Below, piece after piece: positions 45,885-57,687 of a stretch of 64,000 nucleotides of DNA (the stretch's first letter is position 1; every line of letters begins with the position of its first letter). Position numbers and translations under genes: made by a program. Source of the stretch: Arthrinium phaeospermum (lineage: Eukaryota > Ascomycota > Sordariomycetes > Amphisphaeriales > Apiosporaceae); contig QYRS01000006.1 of the NCBI GenBank assembly GCA_006503535.1, positions 124,001 through 188,000 on the forward strand, given 5' to 3'. Below the pieces are notes generated by a model, which was given only the letters and a program-made list of their open reading frames with translations, ran no database searches and had not been told where the DNA came from.

Positions 45885-47105
45885 CTAACACACGACCGAA
45901 TTCGTGGTCAAGGAAAGACACACCATGCCCTCGGCACCCTGGGCGTCGTCGTCACGGCCACCACCGCCCCCAGCAGAGCCATCCGCGCCGCCGCCGCCGC
46001 CGTCGCCGGCCACCAGGGCCGACAACTCGGATTCCATTTTCCAACACGTGCCGAGCTGGCAGAAAAAGCAATAGATCCACACGCCCAGCCTCTCGCCCGC
46101 GCCCAAAACGGGGACCAGGTGGTCGGCCGCGGCGGTCCCCCCATAAAAATCGAGGCCGGGGACGCGCCGACCGCCCTGCGCGAGGGGGTCGCGCCCACCC
46201 CCCTGTCGGAATCCCTGGACCCGCGTCCCCCCGCGGTCGTGGAGGCCGCCCCACCAGCAAGGCAGCCCCGGTTCCTGGAAGCTGCACCCGACGCTGTAGC
46301 CGACGCGGCCGTGCTTGTCGTCCTCGAGGGCGTGCGTCCGCAGGTGCGGACAGACCCAGTACGGCGTGCTGTCGAGGTACCGCCGCGCCCTCCTTCTCGC
46401 TTCCGCGTCGTCGGTGGGAGCCACGAGCTCGTGCCGCACCGCTAGGAACAGATTTGGGAGGTTTTTGGTTTCCCTGTGATAGAACCAGATCTTGCGCCGC
46501 CAACGAGGGGCAGCCGGGACGGCCCCGGCGGCAGGAAGAGGCACAGCTGCTTCGATTGTTTTGCTGACAAGATGCGCGGGGATGCCATGGCCGTGTTGGT
46601 AGTAGTGTTCTATCAGTTGAATTTGCCGCCGCGATATAGAGAAGCTGGTGTCAAACAGCCAACGCGCCCCGGTATCCAGAAATTCGCAACGGCCGAGACG
46701 TTCGAGATATCGGTACTCGGGAAGGCGGAACTCCGGTGAAAGCTCGGTGGGCGTGTCGTAGAAAGGGTGCAGCTTTATGCAGCTGTAGCAGTAGACGTAG
46801 CTGTCGGTGAGGTCTCTGGCCAGGAGCTGGAGGAGCTGGCGGCAGTCGTCTTCGGTAGCGTCGCGAGCCCTCCGAGGGCACGGTTTGCCCCACCGAGGGC
46901 GACGGAAGGCAGTCCAGTCGAGGTTGTGAAGGTAAGGGCTACACAGGTGCCGAGCTGCGCGGGATGTGAGGCTGAAGGCTACTAGAGACACGAGGGGGAG
47001 GTCGCTTACCATGTCGTCAATAATCTGTTCAACCAGCTCCACCGGAAGGTCCAGCAACCCAAGACGAGGACGGGGCGCCGGGCGACTTGACACAAGAGCA
47101 GACAT
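45885..47105 (-). CDS. F-box-like protein, tandem paralogue 1
   Basis: Single exon, 406 aa from MSALVSSR. The F-box-like start is LGLLDLPVELVEQIIDDM followed by SLVAFSLTSRAARHLC (residues about 16-60). The shared body of this local family follows: DLTDSYVYCYSCIKLHPFYD (a CxxCxxLHxFYD motif), SISRRQIQLIEHYYQHGHGI, APRWRRKIWF, RHELV, and RRYLDSTPYWVCPHLRTHA. The C-terminus is Gly-rich (AGDGGGGGADGSAGGGGG). The open frame extends 77 codons upstream, but the F-box alignment with its neighbours supports this start. F-box proteins usually link substrates to SCF ubiquitin ligases. The F-box here is weak, so that role is inferred. Two relatives lie directly next to it in the same orientation. Confidence 0.72.
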   Translation of the reverse strand: MSALVSSRPAPRPRLGLLDLPVELVEQIIDDMVSDLPLVSLVAFSLTSRAARHLCSPYLHNLDWTAFRRPRWGKPCPRRARDATEDDCRQLLQLLARDLTDSYVYCYSCIKLHPFYDTPTELSPEFRLPEYRYLERLGRCEFLDTGARWLFDTSFSISRRQIQLIEHYYQHGHGIPAHLVSKTIEAAVPLPAAGAVPAAPRWRRKIWFYHRETKNLPNLFLAVRHELVAPTDDAEARRRARRYLDSTPYWVCPHLRTHALEDDKHGRVGYSVGCSFQEPGLPCWWGGLHDRGGTRVQGFRQGGGRDPLAQGGRRVPGLDFYGGTAAADHLVPVLGAGERLGVWIYCFFCQLGTCWKMESELSALVAGDGGGGGADGSAGGGGGRDDDAQGAEGMVCLSLTTNSVVC

Positions 47106-47572
47106 GGTGTTATCGGATGGCAGGCTTGGGGAGTAAGCGACACTATTTCCCAGTCGCCGCCGTGTGGAAGGGTACGTTATTTTATCATAGTGGCAGATGG
47201 CCAAGAAGAGAAGGAACTCCCTCTTTCTCCGAAAGTCCTCCCCACATGTAGTCATATGATTGCCTCTGTCAATTCGGTGGTTAGGTTCAGTTTTGCGTCG
47301 ATCCAGGAAACCACCAGAGCTTAATCTCCTTGGCAACGTAAAGCGATCGTGATTATCCCCTTGGTTCTACAGCACAGGATGATGGCAAGAGCGCTTGCTT
47401 TTGGCAGAAGGCTTTCCATAAGGGATCTGTTGGCCAATTGGTTTATCTGACTACCACTGACCCTGGGATAATGGTTGATCTAACGTGTAGACGACTCGCG
47501 CGTCTGCATCCATCAGAAACCGGCACACCCTGTTACCCACTGCAATTCTTCTCAGGCAATCTTCCCTCCACT
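47106..47572. other. spacer between tandem paralogues
   Basis: About 470 bp; promoter of paralogue 1 and terminator of paralogue 2. Nothing else seen. Confidence 0.4.
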
Positions 47573-48891
47573 TTAGTCAAACCACAGTTCACTACTCCGA
47601 GTGAAAGACAAGCACACGGTGCCCTCCTCGTCTCCACCACCGACAAAGCCATTCCGCGAGTTCTTGTCGGGTCGTGGCAACCACGTGGAGTCCATGGCCC
47701 AGGTGACGGCGCAGTAGTGGCACGTCAGCCATTCCCGCCCGTTCATGATGGGGTCGAAGACGGGGTCTGCAGGACGTTCAGCGCAGTCCCGCTCCGCCGC
47801 CGTCTTGTCGAGGTGGAGGCCAGGGACGCGGCAAATACTCGTCGCCGGCAGCGGTATGGACTCCGCCCTCGGATCTGGGTCTCTTTGGATACACCTCCAG
47901 GGTGTGCCAGAAGCGAGTCTGTACCAGGTCAACACGGGGTGGTAGTAGCCCTCGCCGCGGTCGGACGCGTTCCCGATGGCGTGCGTCCGCAAGTGGGGGC
48001 AGAGCCAGTACGGCGTGGCGTCGAGATACTTCCGCGCGGCTCGCTTCGCACTGGAGGTGCCGTTGCCGTGCACAACGAGCTCGTGCTTGACGATGAGGAC
48101 CATGTATTCCTTATCTGCGCGTGGCGCAAACTCGATCCTCCGACGCCAGCGCGGGGCGGGTTGCGGCGAGAGCATGGCTTGGTACAGCCACGGCGTCACC
48201 CGTACCGGGATTTCAATGTCGCGACAGAAATCCTGCGGGTTGATTCCGTACCCGTACCGGGCATAGTGCCTCATCAGGGCGCATTGGCGTTGGGTTATGG
48301 AGAATTGGCCCATCCCCTCGAATAAATAGATAGGCTCGTCAACACCTAACGGATCTCGGCATTAGTGTAACTCTTGTTGGAATAAGCGGCATGTCTTTGG
48401 GGATAAACAATGGAATGCAAAGGAATCATCACCAGATGTCACTTACGCTGCATAATGCAATTTCGCCGGTAATTACTGGGATTCACATCCAGCACGCGCG
48501 CGATGGCGCCGTTTGAGGTCTCGATCGTCGAGTCCCAGAAGCGGTGCAGCTGCACGCAGAAGCGGCAGTACACGAACCGGTCGGCCAGGTCCTTGGCCAG
48601 ACGACACTCGAGGAACTGACGACAAGCCCTGGCATTGACGTCTCTACCCTCCGGCCGAGGGAGCCAACGCCGGAAGGAGATCCAGTCCACGTCGCGCAAG
48701 TGGTCGCCGTGCAGCAGTATCCGGTGCGCGGTACGGCAGGTGATGCTGAAGGCCACTTGGTCCACCACTGAAAGCTTCTCAAGGACGAGATCGAACAGCT
48801 CCATGGGCAGTCCTAGTAGCAGATCAAACAGAGACGAGCTGGCCATGGTGGTGGTTGGCTGGGGTGCAGTGATGGTTGTTGGTGAGGCCAT
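47573..48891 (-). CDS. F-box-like protein, tandem paralogue 2
   Basis: Two exons (48891-48447, 48345-47573) sum to 1218 nt, giving 405 aa; the intron is GTAAGT to TTAG. F-box-like start: LFDLLLGLPMELFDLVLEKL with VDQVAFSITCRTAHRILL. The family blocks recur in the same order as in the flanking genes: DLADRFVYCRFCVQLHRFWD, SITQRQCALMRHYARYGYGI, APRWRRRIEF, KHELVV, and RKYLDATPYWLCPHLRTHA. The C-terminal WLTCHYCAVTWAMDS matches a C-terminal CxxC of its neighbours. This copy is the only one with an intron in the middle, so it has diverged in structure or the others lost or never had it. The substrate-recruiting role is inferred from the F-box. Confidence 0.72.
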
Positions 48892-49722
48892 TTTCGCAAC
48901 GGCGTTGCATGAAAAGTTGATGAGGTACTGGAGGTCGAGTCGCAACGGGCGCAGAAGGGGGAAGTCTTTTTTTGCAGATTGAGAAGGAAAAAAAGATACG
49001 CATCCGAAACTTGTACCATTATTTGGTTCGCGTCCTTGTATTCCATGCGTGGGCCAGTTCACAGGTGAAGTGCAAACCATAACAGCCACTCACTGGGATA
49101 ATATGGGTCTCAGAGTAATTAATTGACATCGGTCCTTGGGGAGGAGCAATTAAACGGAATAACCGCCTTGCTGTGAATGGAATAACCACCATTAGTCCAC
49201 GGGATAATCGGCATCGAGCAACACTTGAATAATGAATGAAGTGGCTGCATTCCTATCTGCCTAGCTAGGGAAACCACCCAAGCTTCAAATGTTTTCAAGA
49301 GACGATTCGGCCGGTACGACTGGGTCAATTGTGCTGAAGGCAATTGATTCCTATTCAATATGCTTCTGGAACATGTAACTTGGCCAAAGCAGGTGTGCCA
49401 CGCGACAGACAGAGTCACCATCCGAATAATTACCTACACATACCTGATGTACGATTGTTGCAGACAGCATTCTCAAGATGACTTTTAGCAAGTCGTGGAG
49501 GTTTTTACAGGGCAGGAGCAATTGCGGCAAGTTAGGGAAGTCTCTGTCTTATGTATTATCTGATAATAGCACGGTTGAACAATCTCGTTATTTAGAATAA
49601 ATCAAGTGATGGCGACGTATTCTGTTCAGTATCCAAGCCTGTCGCCTTTCACAAACTACCGTCCCCCGTGTTGCTAATCAACCAACCCACGCGTCCGTCA
49701 CCCCGACAGGTGGTTGCTAATT
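48892..49722. other. spacer between tandem paralogues
   Basis: About 830 bp, AT-richer than the genes; no relic of a further copy was found by eye. Confidence 0.4.
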
Positions 49723-51069
49723 TCAGGCGGTGAGCTGAGGTAACCACAATGCCGATGATGTAGGTGAACGGTCGATGGACGCCACCGGCTGTCCCGGGTG
49801 CCGGTGCACCAGCTCCACCGGCCGCCGCAACGCGGTCCGGTACGCCACCGACAACCACACCCTGCCGGGCCTAAGGACGTCGCTGCCGCCAAAGTCCCAC
49901 CCCGACCCCCAGCTCCAGGCCGCCTCGCAAGCGTTGCACCAGAACCAGCCCCCGTTCGCCCTGCTGTCCACGACGGGGTCGCCGCGGCATTGTTTGCCCG
50001 AATCCTCCAACTCCAACAACCTGAGGCCCTTGCAGCGAAGGGCGCGGCCCCGATGCCGTCGGCGCCGCTCCCCCCAGGTCTTACGGCGGACCAGGGCACC
50101 GCTCTTCAGGGCGCCTTCCCAGCCGCCGAAGGGGTGGCCAGCACCGCCGCAGAAGCGGAGGCCCGGCATGGGTCCCAAACGGGGGCTGTACTTGGGGTCG
50201 TTGGTGACCAGGTGCGGGCAGAGCGCGTGGTGCGTCTGGTCGAGGTACCGCCGCACCGCTTCCTTGTCGCTGCCGCCGTACACGAGCTCGTGCCGCTCCC
50301 GGACAAAAAAGTTCCTGTCATCCTGTATGTCGAACTCGATCGTTCGACGCCACCGCGGCACAGGTTCCGTTGTCGTTGTCGTTGTTGTTGTCGGTGTTGT
50401 TGATTTTGTTGGTGGTGGGGGTGGGAGTAGGGGTGATGGTGGCAACGCGAGAGACGCCGGCGCTATCTCCCTGCAGAAGTGCGACATGGGGATACCGTGG
50501 CCATACCGGAGAAAGTGCTCGACGAGGCGCAATTGCCGCCGCGAGATGGAGAAGCGACCCTCTTCTTCGTTTTCAGTTGCAAAAGCCTCCAAAGGCTCTG
50601 TGCCTTTTCGTTTCACGAAACATGGTTGGAAACAACCCCCTTTGTTAGGCCCCTGTAGTAGACGGCGGTTTATCGCGGCGGGCGACGTCTCCGTGGCCAC
50701 GTCGTAGAACGGGTGCAGCATCACGCACTGGCGGCAGCAAAAGTAGCGGTCGGCCAGGTCGCGCTCGAGAAGGTGGAGGAACTCCAGGAGCGAGGCGTTG
50801 TTGCCCGGCAGGACGAACAGGGTGCGGCGCGGGGCCCAGGTCTTGTTGTTCCCATGGAGGCTGAGGAACACCTGCCGCGCTGAGCGGCAAGTGATGCTGA
50901 GAGCGATTTGCGATTCGAGGGGGACTTCGCGCAAGATGAGGTCAAACAGCTCCTGGGGCAGGTCCAACAGCATTTGCAGTCCGTTGCGAGTCGTTGGGGG
51001 GCTTGTCGCCGCCGACAGGACGGCGCTGTTTGTTGGGATTGGGTGGGAAGGTGGAGTTGAGCATTCCAT
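49723..51069 (-). CDS. F-box-like protein, tandem paralogue 3
   Basis: Single exon, 448 aa. F-box-like region: MLLDLPQELFDLILREVPLE with SQIALSITCRSARQVFLS (residues about 33-70). The shared blocks are DLADRYFCCRQCVMLHPFYD, SISRRQLRLVEHFLRYGHGI, VPRWRRTIEF, RHELVYGG, and RRYLDQTHHALCPHLVT, followed by FWCNACEAAWSWGSGWD. Unlike its neighbours it has a Pro run and a Thr run (SPLLPPPPPTKSTTPTTTTT) between the second and third blocks, encoded by a GTT-type repeat (about 50362-50420). The C-terminus (SVAYRTALRRPVEL) is longer. It has one open frame and no sign of decay. It is next to the Zn2Cys6 gene but reads in the same direction, so shared regulation is not implied. Confidence 0.72.
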   Translation of the reverse strand: MECSTPPSHPIPTNSAVLSAATSPPTTRNGLQMLLDLPQELFDLILREVPLESQIALSITCRSARQVFLSLHGNNKTWAPRRTLFVLPGNNASLLEFLHLLERDLADRYFCCRQCVMLHPFYDVATETSPAAINRRLLQGPNKGGCFQPCFVKRKGTEPLEAFATENEEEGRFSISRRQLRLVEHFLRYGHGIPMSHFCREIAPASLALPPSPLLPPPPPTKSTTPTTTTTTTTEPVPRWRRTIEFDIQDDRNFFVRERHELVYGGSDKEAVRRYLDQTHHALCPHLVTNDPKYSPRLGPMPGLRFCGGAGHPFGGWEGALKSGALVRRKTWGERRRRHRGRALRCKGLRLLELEDSGKQCRGDPVVDSRANGGWFWCNACEAAWSWGSGWDFGGSDVLRPGRVWLSVAYRTALRRPVELVHRHPGQPVASIDRSPTSSALWLPQLTA

Positions 51070-51376
51070 CTTGACAGGGTTGCTTGGAGAGTATGGTAGA
51101 AGTAAAAGTAGTGTATGAGAAAGCCAGTGATGGAAGTTTGGAAGAGATGTTATTATACAGAAACCAACCCAAGGTAACGGAGAAAGGTAAATGGCATGAA
51201 AACACGGTCATCCACCCGAGAACACCCACCACCAACCTTACCCAGAAACCTCTTAAAGTCTAGCAACCCTATCCAGCCTTTCACAAACCTTAGCACCAGT
51301 CGCCGCATTTCATCGTTGTAATCCAACAGTTTGTTTCTTTGTCATTGGTACTATATATACAAGAGCGAGAGTAGTA

Positions 51377-54183
51377 CTACAGCGTCTCGTCCTCCAGCAG
51401 CCCCATCATCTGCTGACTGCTATTAAACCACCCCCCTAACAACATCCCCTGCTGCGGCAGGCTCACCCCCTCCATGGCCTGGTACCCCGACCACGGCCCC
51501 GCCGGCGGCATGTGCGCCTGCGACGTGTTGATTCCCGGCGTGCTCATGCGGGCGCTACTCACGCTTCTAGCCCGTTGGTGTGCCGCCGCCGCTGCTGCTG
51601 CTGCAGCATGATGGCTACTGCTGCCAGCATCGGACATATCGCTGCTCCCCTGATAGCTTCCACCGTTAGCGGCGGCAGTGACAATGCCGCCCATGCCGCC
51701 GTACGTGGGCGCGGGGCCGTAGCCCAGGGCGTTGAGGTACGTGTCGAGCTCGCGGCCGACCGACTGCTGCTCCCGGCTGGTCTTGACCTCGACGTACTTG
51801 AGCGCGACGTTGTAGAGCACCTGGAAGAGGCGCTGCATGCGGGCCGCGGGCTCCGACAGCTGCGACACGGGCTCGAGCGACGCCACGAAGCTGTGCAGGC
51901 GGTCCAGATCCGTCTGGTCTGTCGTCTCGATGACGTGGCAGAAGATGACGATGAAGGGGATGAAGGGGGTGTAGAAAATTGTCCTGGTAGAGCAAGTTTG
52001 TCAGCATTTGGAAAGATCTGTTGCGGGGGCCGTCAGTAACATACCATTGGAAGTAGATATCTATAAAAGGAGAACCGTAGGGCGTCAGGATAGCCATGCA
52101 GCTATCATGCTTCCCCAAGGCCTGCCGCGCCGAAGCTATGCAAGCCTTAGTAAAGGTTGACGTCGCACCCCTGGGCACCGGCACGGCGCGATATATGAGG
52201 GTGAGTATGGAGTGGTGAAGCACTTCGTCCGAGTCGGCAATGTACTGGATATCTTCCATCGCAATCGTCTTTGTCCACGTCGGCAGATTTTGTTCCTAGC
52301 AGCATCTCGTGTTAGCCAAGCGTGTCGAGCAAATGACCTGTAATAGGAGAAAGACGAACCTCTATCTGCTTTTTCTCCTTCATGATCGTAAGCAGCTCGT
52401 CCACCAGACTCTGCGCCCTCGCCGTCCGTACGCCATCGTCCTGTGCCAAAGCCGCAGGGCTGTAGAGAAGCTCGTACACGCGGCCCTGGCACCGGGAGAC
52501 CTTGATCCAAGTCAGGAGGCAGTGCTCGATGGCCGGATGGCGGTCGATGCTTGACGTCGGTATCGGTACCGTGATATCGTAGTCCTGGATGACAGATGGC
52601 CGTCCAAGCCGAAGAGAGAGCCCCTTGTCTAGAACGTACACGTTCCAGAACAGCCAGGCGTTTTGATTCCTGGCCGTCGGGGACTCGTCTCTCCATGTCG
52701 CACCGCGGTGAAGGCCAAGATTCAAACACATCTGGGCAGCCACGGATATGAAAGACCAGGCCTGCGACGGTTTTGATCGTGCTATCGAGTAGTCCGCCTA
52801 AAGCGTCATTAGCGAGTTGTCACAGAGAAAGGCTGGCCCTGCTTCCAGCCAGGGTAGGTGATAGCATACCGCGAGTCCCAGCGCTATCACGTTATCTATC
52901 GTGGCCGGCATGTGGAAAGGAAGCGCAGCCAAGGCAGCCTCGAGGTGGTTTCGGCAGTTTGTGGCTTCCCTGTCCAAGTCTTCCGGCCGAAGGCAATGCT
53001 CGAGCTTGTCCACCTCTAGGCTCATCTCCTTGAAGAGCCAGGTGAGACCCCAGAGCACAATGATGTACTCGGCGTCTGAGAATTTAGGAGAAAACATGAC
53101 CCGGAGGACGTAATCTGTATATACCGACGGCGAGATCATGCCACAGAGAGACAAATAGCTCACAGAGAAACCTTCTTTCGAGATGCGCAAACACGTCATG
53201 GTCAGCTGCACGTCCGGAAGCGGCCGCTCGCGCGATGGGCCCGTCGTGAGAGAGCCGGCACTGGCTTCTATCGGCGAGTTGGGCACATTGAGTTGGGTCT
53301 GCTGGGCCTTGACGAGCTCCTGCAACGAACTCAGGGTATCGTCCAGCTCGAGCCGGAAATCCTTCAGGGGCCCGGCCCGGACGGCCTCGTCCAGGAAGGT
53401 CCGGGCAAAGTTGGTATGTGCCGTCATGGACGAGCCGCCCTCGAACTTGGGCTCGGGGGGCTCGGGGTGGTTCGTAGTGTTGTAGAAGCTCACGCCCGAG
53501 TTGGACGTGGGCGTCGACATGCAGAACCCGACCTTCTCGGCGGGCTGCGATGCCGACCGATCGGCCCTGTTGGACGAGTTCTGGGCCACGGCAAGGTTCC
53601 TTAGCTCACTGACGACCTCGGAGAGGCGCTCCTCGATCCGATCAATCTTTCTCTCGCTGGTGGGAACGAAATGTGTCAGTGTCATGGCAGTCACATGACT
53701 TGTGCGACCATCTGGTGGCTTACTATTGGGTGGATATCAAGACACGTTGTCGTTTGTGCCTGATGCTCTGTGACGCCGTGTAGGTGCATTTTGTCCTCGA
53801 CCGAACACAACTTGAACACGGCTCTTCCCGATCACAGCCAACCTGGACCAAAACAGTTCAGCACTCCGGACGACTGAAGAAGTAGAGTATGGGATGTATA
53901 CACACCTTTCTTGCTCGACATGGGTCACACTAGAGATGGTTTGAACATGTCAGTCACAGTTCGCAAACAGTGGTCACAAAAGTCATAAAGGCCTGCAGAT
54001 CCGCATGTCTGTGTGCTGCCGGGGATCTGCAGTAGTGCCGATCGGTTATCGGGCGCCGCTGTCACTTACCGCTCTGCGTGGGACGGGCGTGTCGTGGGAT
54101 GGGTCCTTGTTTGAACCCTCGTCCCCAGAGTCCCCCTCCTCGTTGATCATGTCATCGTCCGGGTGGTCCCGCATATCCATCAT
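51377..54183 (-). CDS. Zn2Cys6 transcription factor with fungal-specific MHR domain
   Basis: Seven exons (54183-54070, 53939-53916, 53842-53724, 53656-52870, 52797-52360, 52295-52045, 51983-51377) sum to 2340 nt, giving 779 aa. The binuclear zinc cluster CDPCRARK-VGCDREEPCSSC-VRSRTKC fits CX2CX6CX5CX2CX6C exactly and is split over exons 2 and 3; exon 2 is only 24 nt. A basic linker (RHKRQRVL) and a coiled-coil-like EKIDRIEERL-type segment (here YERKIDRIEERLSEVVSEL) follow. The middle homology region carries QMCLNLGLHRGATW and ARNQNAWLFWNVYVLDKGLS. The tail has an Ala run (HHAAAAAAAAAHQRARS) and Gly/Met-rich segments. An acidic N-terminus (DDDMINEEGDSGDEG) precedes the cluster. Target genes are unknown. 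Intact, despite the unusual exon pattern. Confidence 0.88.
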
Positions 54184-57065
54184 GGCGTGGGGGGCGGCAG
54201 CGGCAGCGGCAGTGGCAGCGGCGGGCCAATGTGCTTCTGTTGTGCCCGTGTAAGTGGTATTATGTCTCGCGGCAATGATGCTAGTTGGATGGCAGAGCCA
54301 ACTGCCAATGCATTAAGCGAAATGCCAAGACGACAGAGTGGAACGATGCTGCGATGTACCGAACAACCCAGGCGACCGACCCGACCCGTAGGGCTGGACT
54401 GCTATCTCCGATTCCGCCGTGTAGGATGGAGCCGAAAATTCGATCCCGCTCGGGGCCGGCGCTCGGGGCTTGACCGAATGCAGAAGGTGGCGAATATGTA
54501 TTAGATGAAGAATAAAGATATGCTTATCTCTCGGCACAAGCTGTTTGTTTGGGACCTGGTGTAACGGATTGCTCCCAAGAGTGGTCGGTAGCAAGTGAAT
54601 AGCAAAGAAGCGCCCTCGGGAACGTTGGAGTGCGAAAGGGCCGCAACTCATAAGATGGGATCCTCCAGTAATAGGTGACAAGCATGATGTTCCTGGCTCC
54701 GCAGCCCGAGGATTGCGAGTCTCCGACACACGCGCTCGTGGGGCCCCCTGGCTAAGAAAAGTCCTGGGCTCCAGCCCACTTATCGTCGGGGCCCGAACCA
54801 CCGAGTTTTCCTGGCACTCGCCTAGGTCGATCGTGTCCCACTTAGTGCCGGTCTGCCGTTTCATAGTCACCTGTCAACTTCCAGATTCGGCGTGGCCATG
54901 CCGTACTTAACGAAAAACAAGCCGCTCCCACGAGCGCTTGCAGACTTCTGCATTTAACAGAGTTCAACGCTTGTCGAGGCTTCCATGCGCTACCTGCTCC
55001 CCAAGCTGTCATGGCATTATTGGCCGGCCAGTCACCATGTTTCAACCGACCGAGGAAATGCCAAAGTCTCCTGGTGACAACCCCAGTTTCACGGCCGCAG
55101 CCCTACAGCCGTTCGTTGATGGTCGGTCGGCATTTTGGCAGGAACCACTCTGTTTCTCCTCGGGGTATGGAGTATGGCATCGTGGACGAAACGAGCGAAG
55201 CGAACTCCCCATTGACCCGTACGGGTCAAAAGCTAGTGGCCTTGACACGACCGACTAGCGCCAGGGGGTGGCCTGACTTGACGACGTGACTGCGAAAAAG
55301 AGAGGAGCACGAACTGTAATGGCTTCTGTCGCTGTCAAAGAAAGTTCAGATACCTCGGTCCGAGAGCAGTCGGCAGTTCGTCGAGGCTCCTGTCGGGGAG
55401 GTGGCAGCGTGGGCTTTAGTTTCAACGGGCTGCTGGTACCATCCAGCCGGATGGACCCGCCGTGCGCGCCGCTGGAGACGGTGCATCCCCATTTCCATTT
55501 CCAGAACCATTTCCACTTGGCTTGGCATGCGATCGGCGCTTCAAAGAGCCCAGTACTCCCCCATAATAGGATCTGTCAGAATGCAACCTGCCTTCAAAAC
55601 CTGCTCATCGGAAAACCGGGGTGGCGGTAGCAAATGATGGATTATGACTGCACATGGCATCCCGTTCAACTTCCAAGGCGTGTTTCATGAAGCGACGAGC
55701 CCCATGGCAGCTGCTTGCCGTCAACCCGCATACAGAAACCTCCATGCGCAAATCTGCACGAGATCTCGGGGGTGTGGCAAAACCCTTGCGTTATTCAACG
55801 CGAGTGACGAACCCTTTGCTTGGCCAAGGCAGTTGAGGATCCTCATGAAGGTGGCTATCAAATGAAGCAGTTCTCGGGATCCCAGGGCCCACCGGAGATT
55901 GCTTCTGGTCGGCGATCTGGACGGCAGCCGTTCTGCCCGGCTTCGAATCAGAAGTCAGGCAGGTGCTCATCCGCATTACCCAGTCCCGCTCGAATACCTA
56001 GGACACCGAGCTGCCATTCAATCTGGACCTGGTGCTGACGGGGAAATACCAGCCCGCTTGACCCATTCAGTTACAAGTATGCATATCTTCAAGTGCGAAC
56101 AAGCCGACGGGTCCATTCGTCGGATCCGGCGGCATGGATGGTGCATCCGCCGCTTTGATGTCAGCTGGCGATACAGATCTCGTGCCCCCACCATAGTCCT
56201 CTTCTGCTTGATGCCAGACGCCTGTCCTTTCGAATACCGAGGAGCAAATCTCGGAGCATGGCCTGAGCAGCGCGTTCGCCTGCGACGAGTCAAGCCCCTG
56301 ATGCACAATTACGCTGCAGAGCAGCTCTTGTCGATCCGAAGGTCCAGGCTTCGCCAAGCCAAATGGTACTGCAAGTAAACATGGGAGATGAAAGTCTGGG
56401 TCACGCCACCTTGGACAGGTGTGTAAGTATGTAGCACTGCGAAATTGGGGTTGGGAGAGAAAATGTGAGTAAGTAGCAAGGTAGGTACAGAGGTAGGTTG
56501 CCGATCGAGTTTCGTCGATGAAAACAAGGCCACCCGGAGGGACAACAATCGGCTGTTGAAGTCGAGGCAGTCCTCCACGTGGCCGTAGCATGACGAGAGG
56601 GAATCCTCGGTTTCGCTCCACCCGGGAAGGGCATCAATATATACTTTACAGTTGTGTCCTGGCTTGAAGCTGTACCGGCAACTTTCAGGCGACCAACGGA
56701 AGTAACAGCAAATTCTAGCGCGGTACGTCCCGGAGGCAGCAATCGCATACACGAGAACTCACACCCTGCATGGCTCCACTTGGCGGGGATGGAATCGAGG
56801 CAACAACGAGCATGCAAACTCGAAAATAATTGGAACTTGACACTCAGGAAGGCAAGTGAGGAGGAAGCAGTAGTAGGATCCGTAGAAGCAGCAGCGGTCA
56901 ATTGAACAGGCCAGTTGCTGCTGCTGGCAGACACCTTCAATCGACTCCAAGCGAGTCAACAAAACAAAACCCTTACGGGGTATTACCCTTAGCGATTGAA
57001 GTTCCCCCACTGAGCAGTTGCCAAAACTGCCAAAAAAAAAAAAAACGCAAAAAGAAACGCTTTTG
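54184..57065. other. gene-free stretch (about 2.9 kb)
   Basis: Upstream of the Zn2Cys6 gene and downstream of tRNA-Asn. Several frames over 100 codons exist on both strands (54313-54870 minus, 55899-56378 plus, 56401-56940 minus) but they overlap one another and show no known motif, so I leave them out. Confidence 0.4.
57032..57053 (-). terminator. RNA polymerase III terminator of tRNA-Asn
   Basis: Read on the minus strand, a run of five T (57053-57049) and then 14 T (57045-57032) lie 13-34 nt beyond the tRNA 3' end. This is a strong Pol III stop, with a back-up. Confidence 0.7.
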
Positions 57066-57149
57066 CTCCCCCGCACAGGCTTGAACTGTGAACCTCCCGA
57101 TCGCTACTTGATAACAGTCGGACGCGCTAGCCAATTGCGCCACGGAGGA
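57066..57149 (-). tRNA. tRNA-Asn (anticodon GTT), with a 10-nt intron
   Basis: The minus strand folds as a complete cloverleaf. Acceptor TCCTCCG pairs with CGGGGGA (one T-G pair); D arm GCGC/GCGC; anticodon stem TCCGA/TCGGG; loop CTGTTA with anticodon GTT; T stem CACAG/CTGTG around TTCAAGC. A 10-nt intron sits one base after the anticodon, the usual position. The discriminator base is G (57066). Confidence 0.88.
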
Positions 57150-57687
57150 ATCCAATCTAGTGATTGAGTGGCTATGCTTGCTTGCTTGAAAATCTTGAAC
57201 ATTAGAGCAGTCTATATGCTAAAGCTGTCAGCAAGACTTATGCCCATCACTGCCAAACCTCGTAATTACTCACGAAAAATAAGTCGACCGAAGTGCGCGA
57301 AGTGCATACGTGCCACATTGAGTGAGTTGCAGGGCAATCCGGTGCATCCCTTGCGAAATCCACTCGACGGAATCTCCCTCGTCGCCGCGCAAAGTATGCT
57401 TCCGGGCAATCCTGCCCGAATCAATTCAATAAAAGTCTAACTATCCTCGACGCCGCCGACCGAACTGTCGTCGACCCTTACTGACGCCTTTGCCATTTGT
57501 CGCTCTAACGCCTGATGAAACGAAGAATGCAAACTGGCCTGAACGCAACAACAGCAGCAGCATCCGGCTAACCCTACTATAGACAAAGAAATGAAGCAAT
57601 AAGAATAGACCAGGTCGAAATTAGGTCGTCGCAACTTCACTTCTCCCAGGCCATGATTACCACGCGCAACATCTCGCAGGTGTAGTA
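57150..57687. other. spacer, nothing recognised
   Basis: About 540 bp between tRNA-Asn and the 3' end of the GH76 gene; it should carry the tRNA 5' flank and the GH76 polyadenylation region. Confidence 0.4.

Noticed and set aside
57032..57045. A14 run as a retroposed poly(A) tail
   Set aside because: It lies just beyond the tRNA-Asn 3' end on the opposite strand and is better explained as a Pol III T-run terminator.
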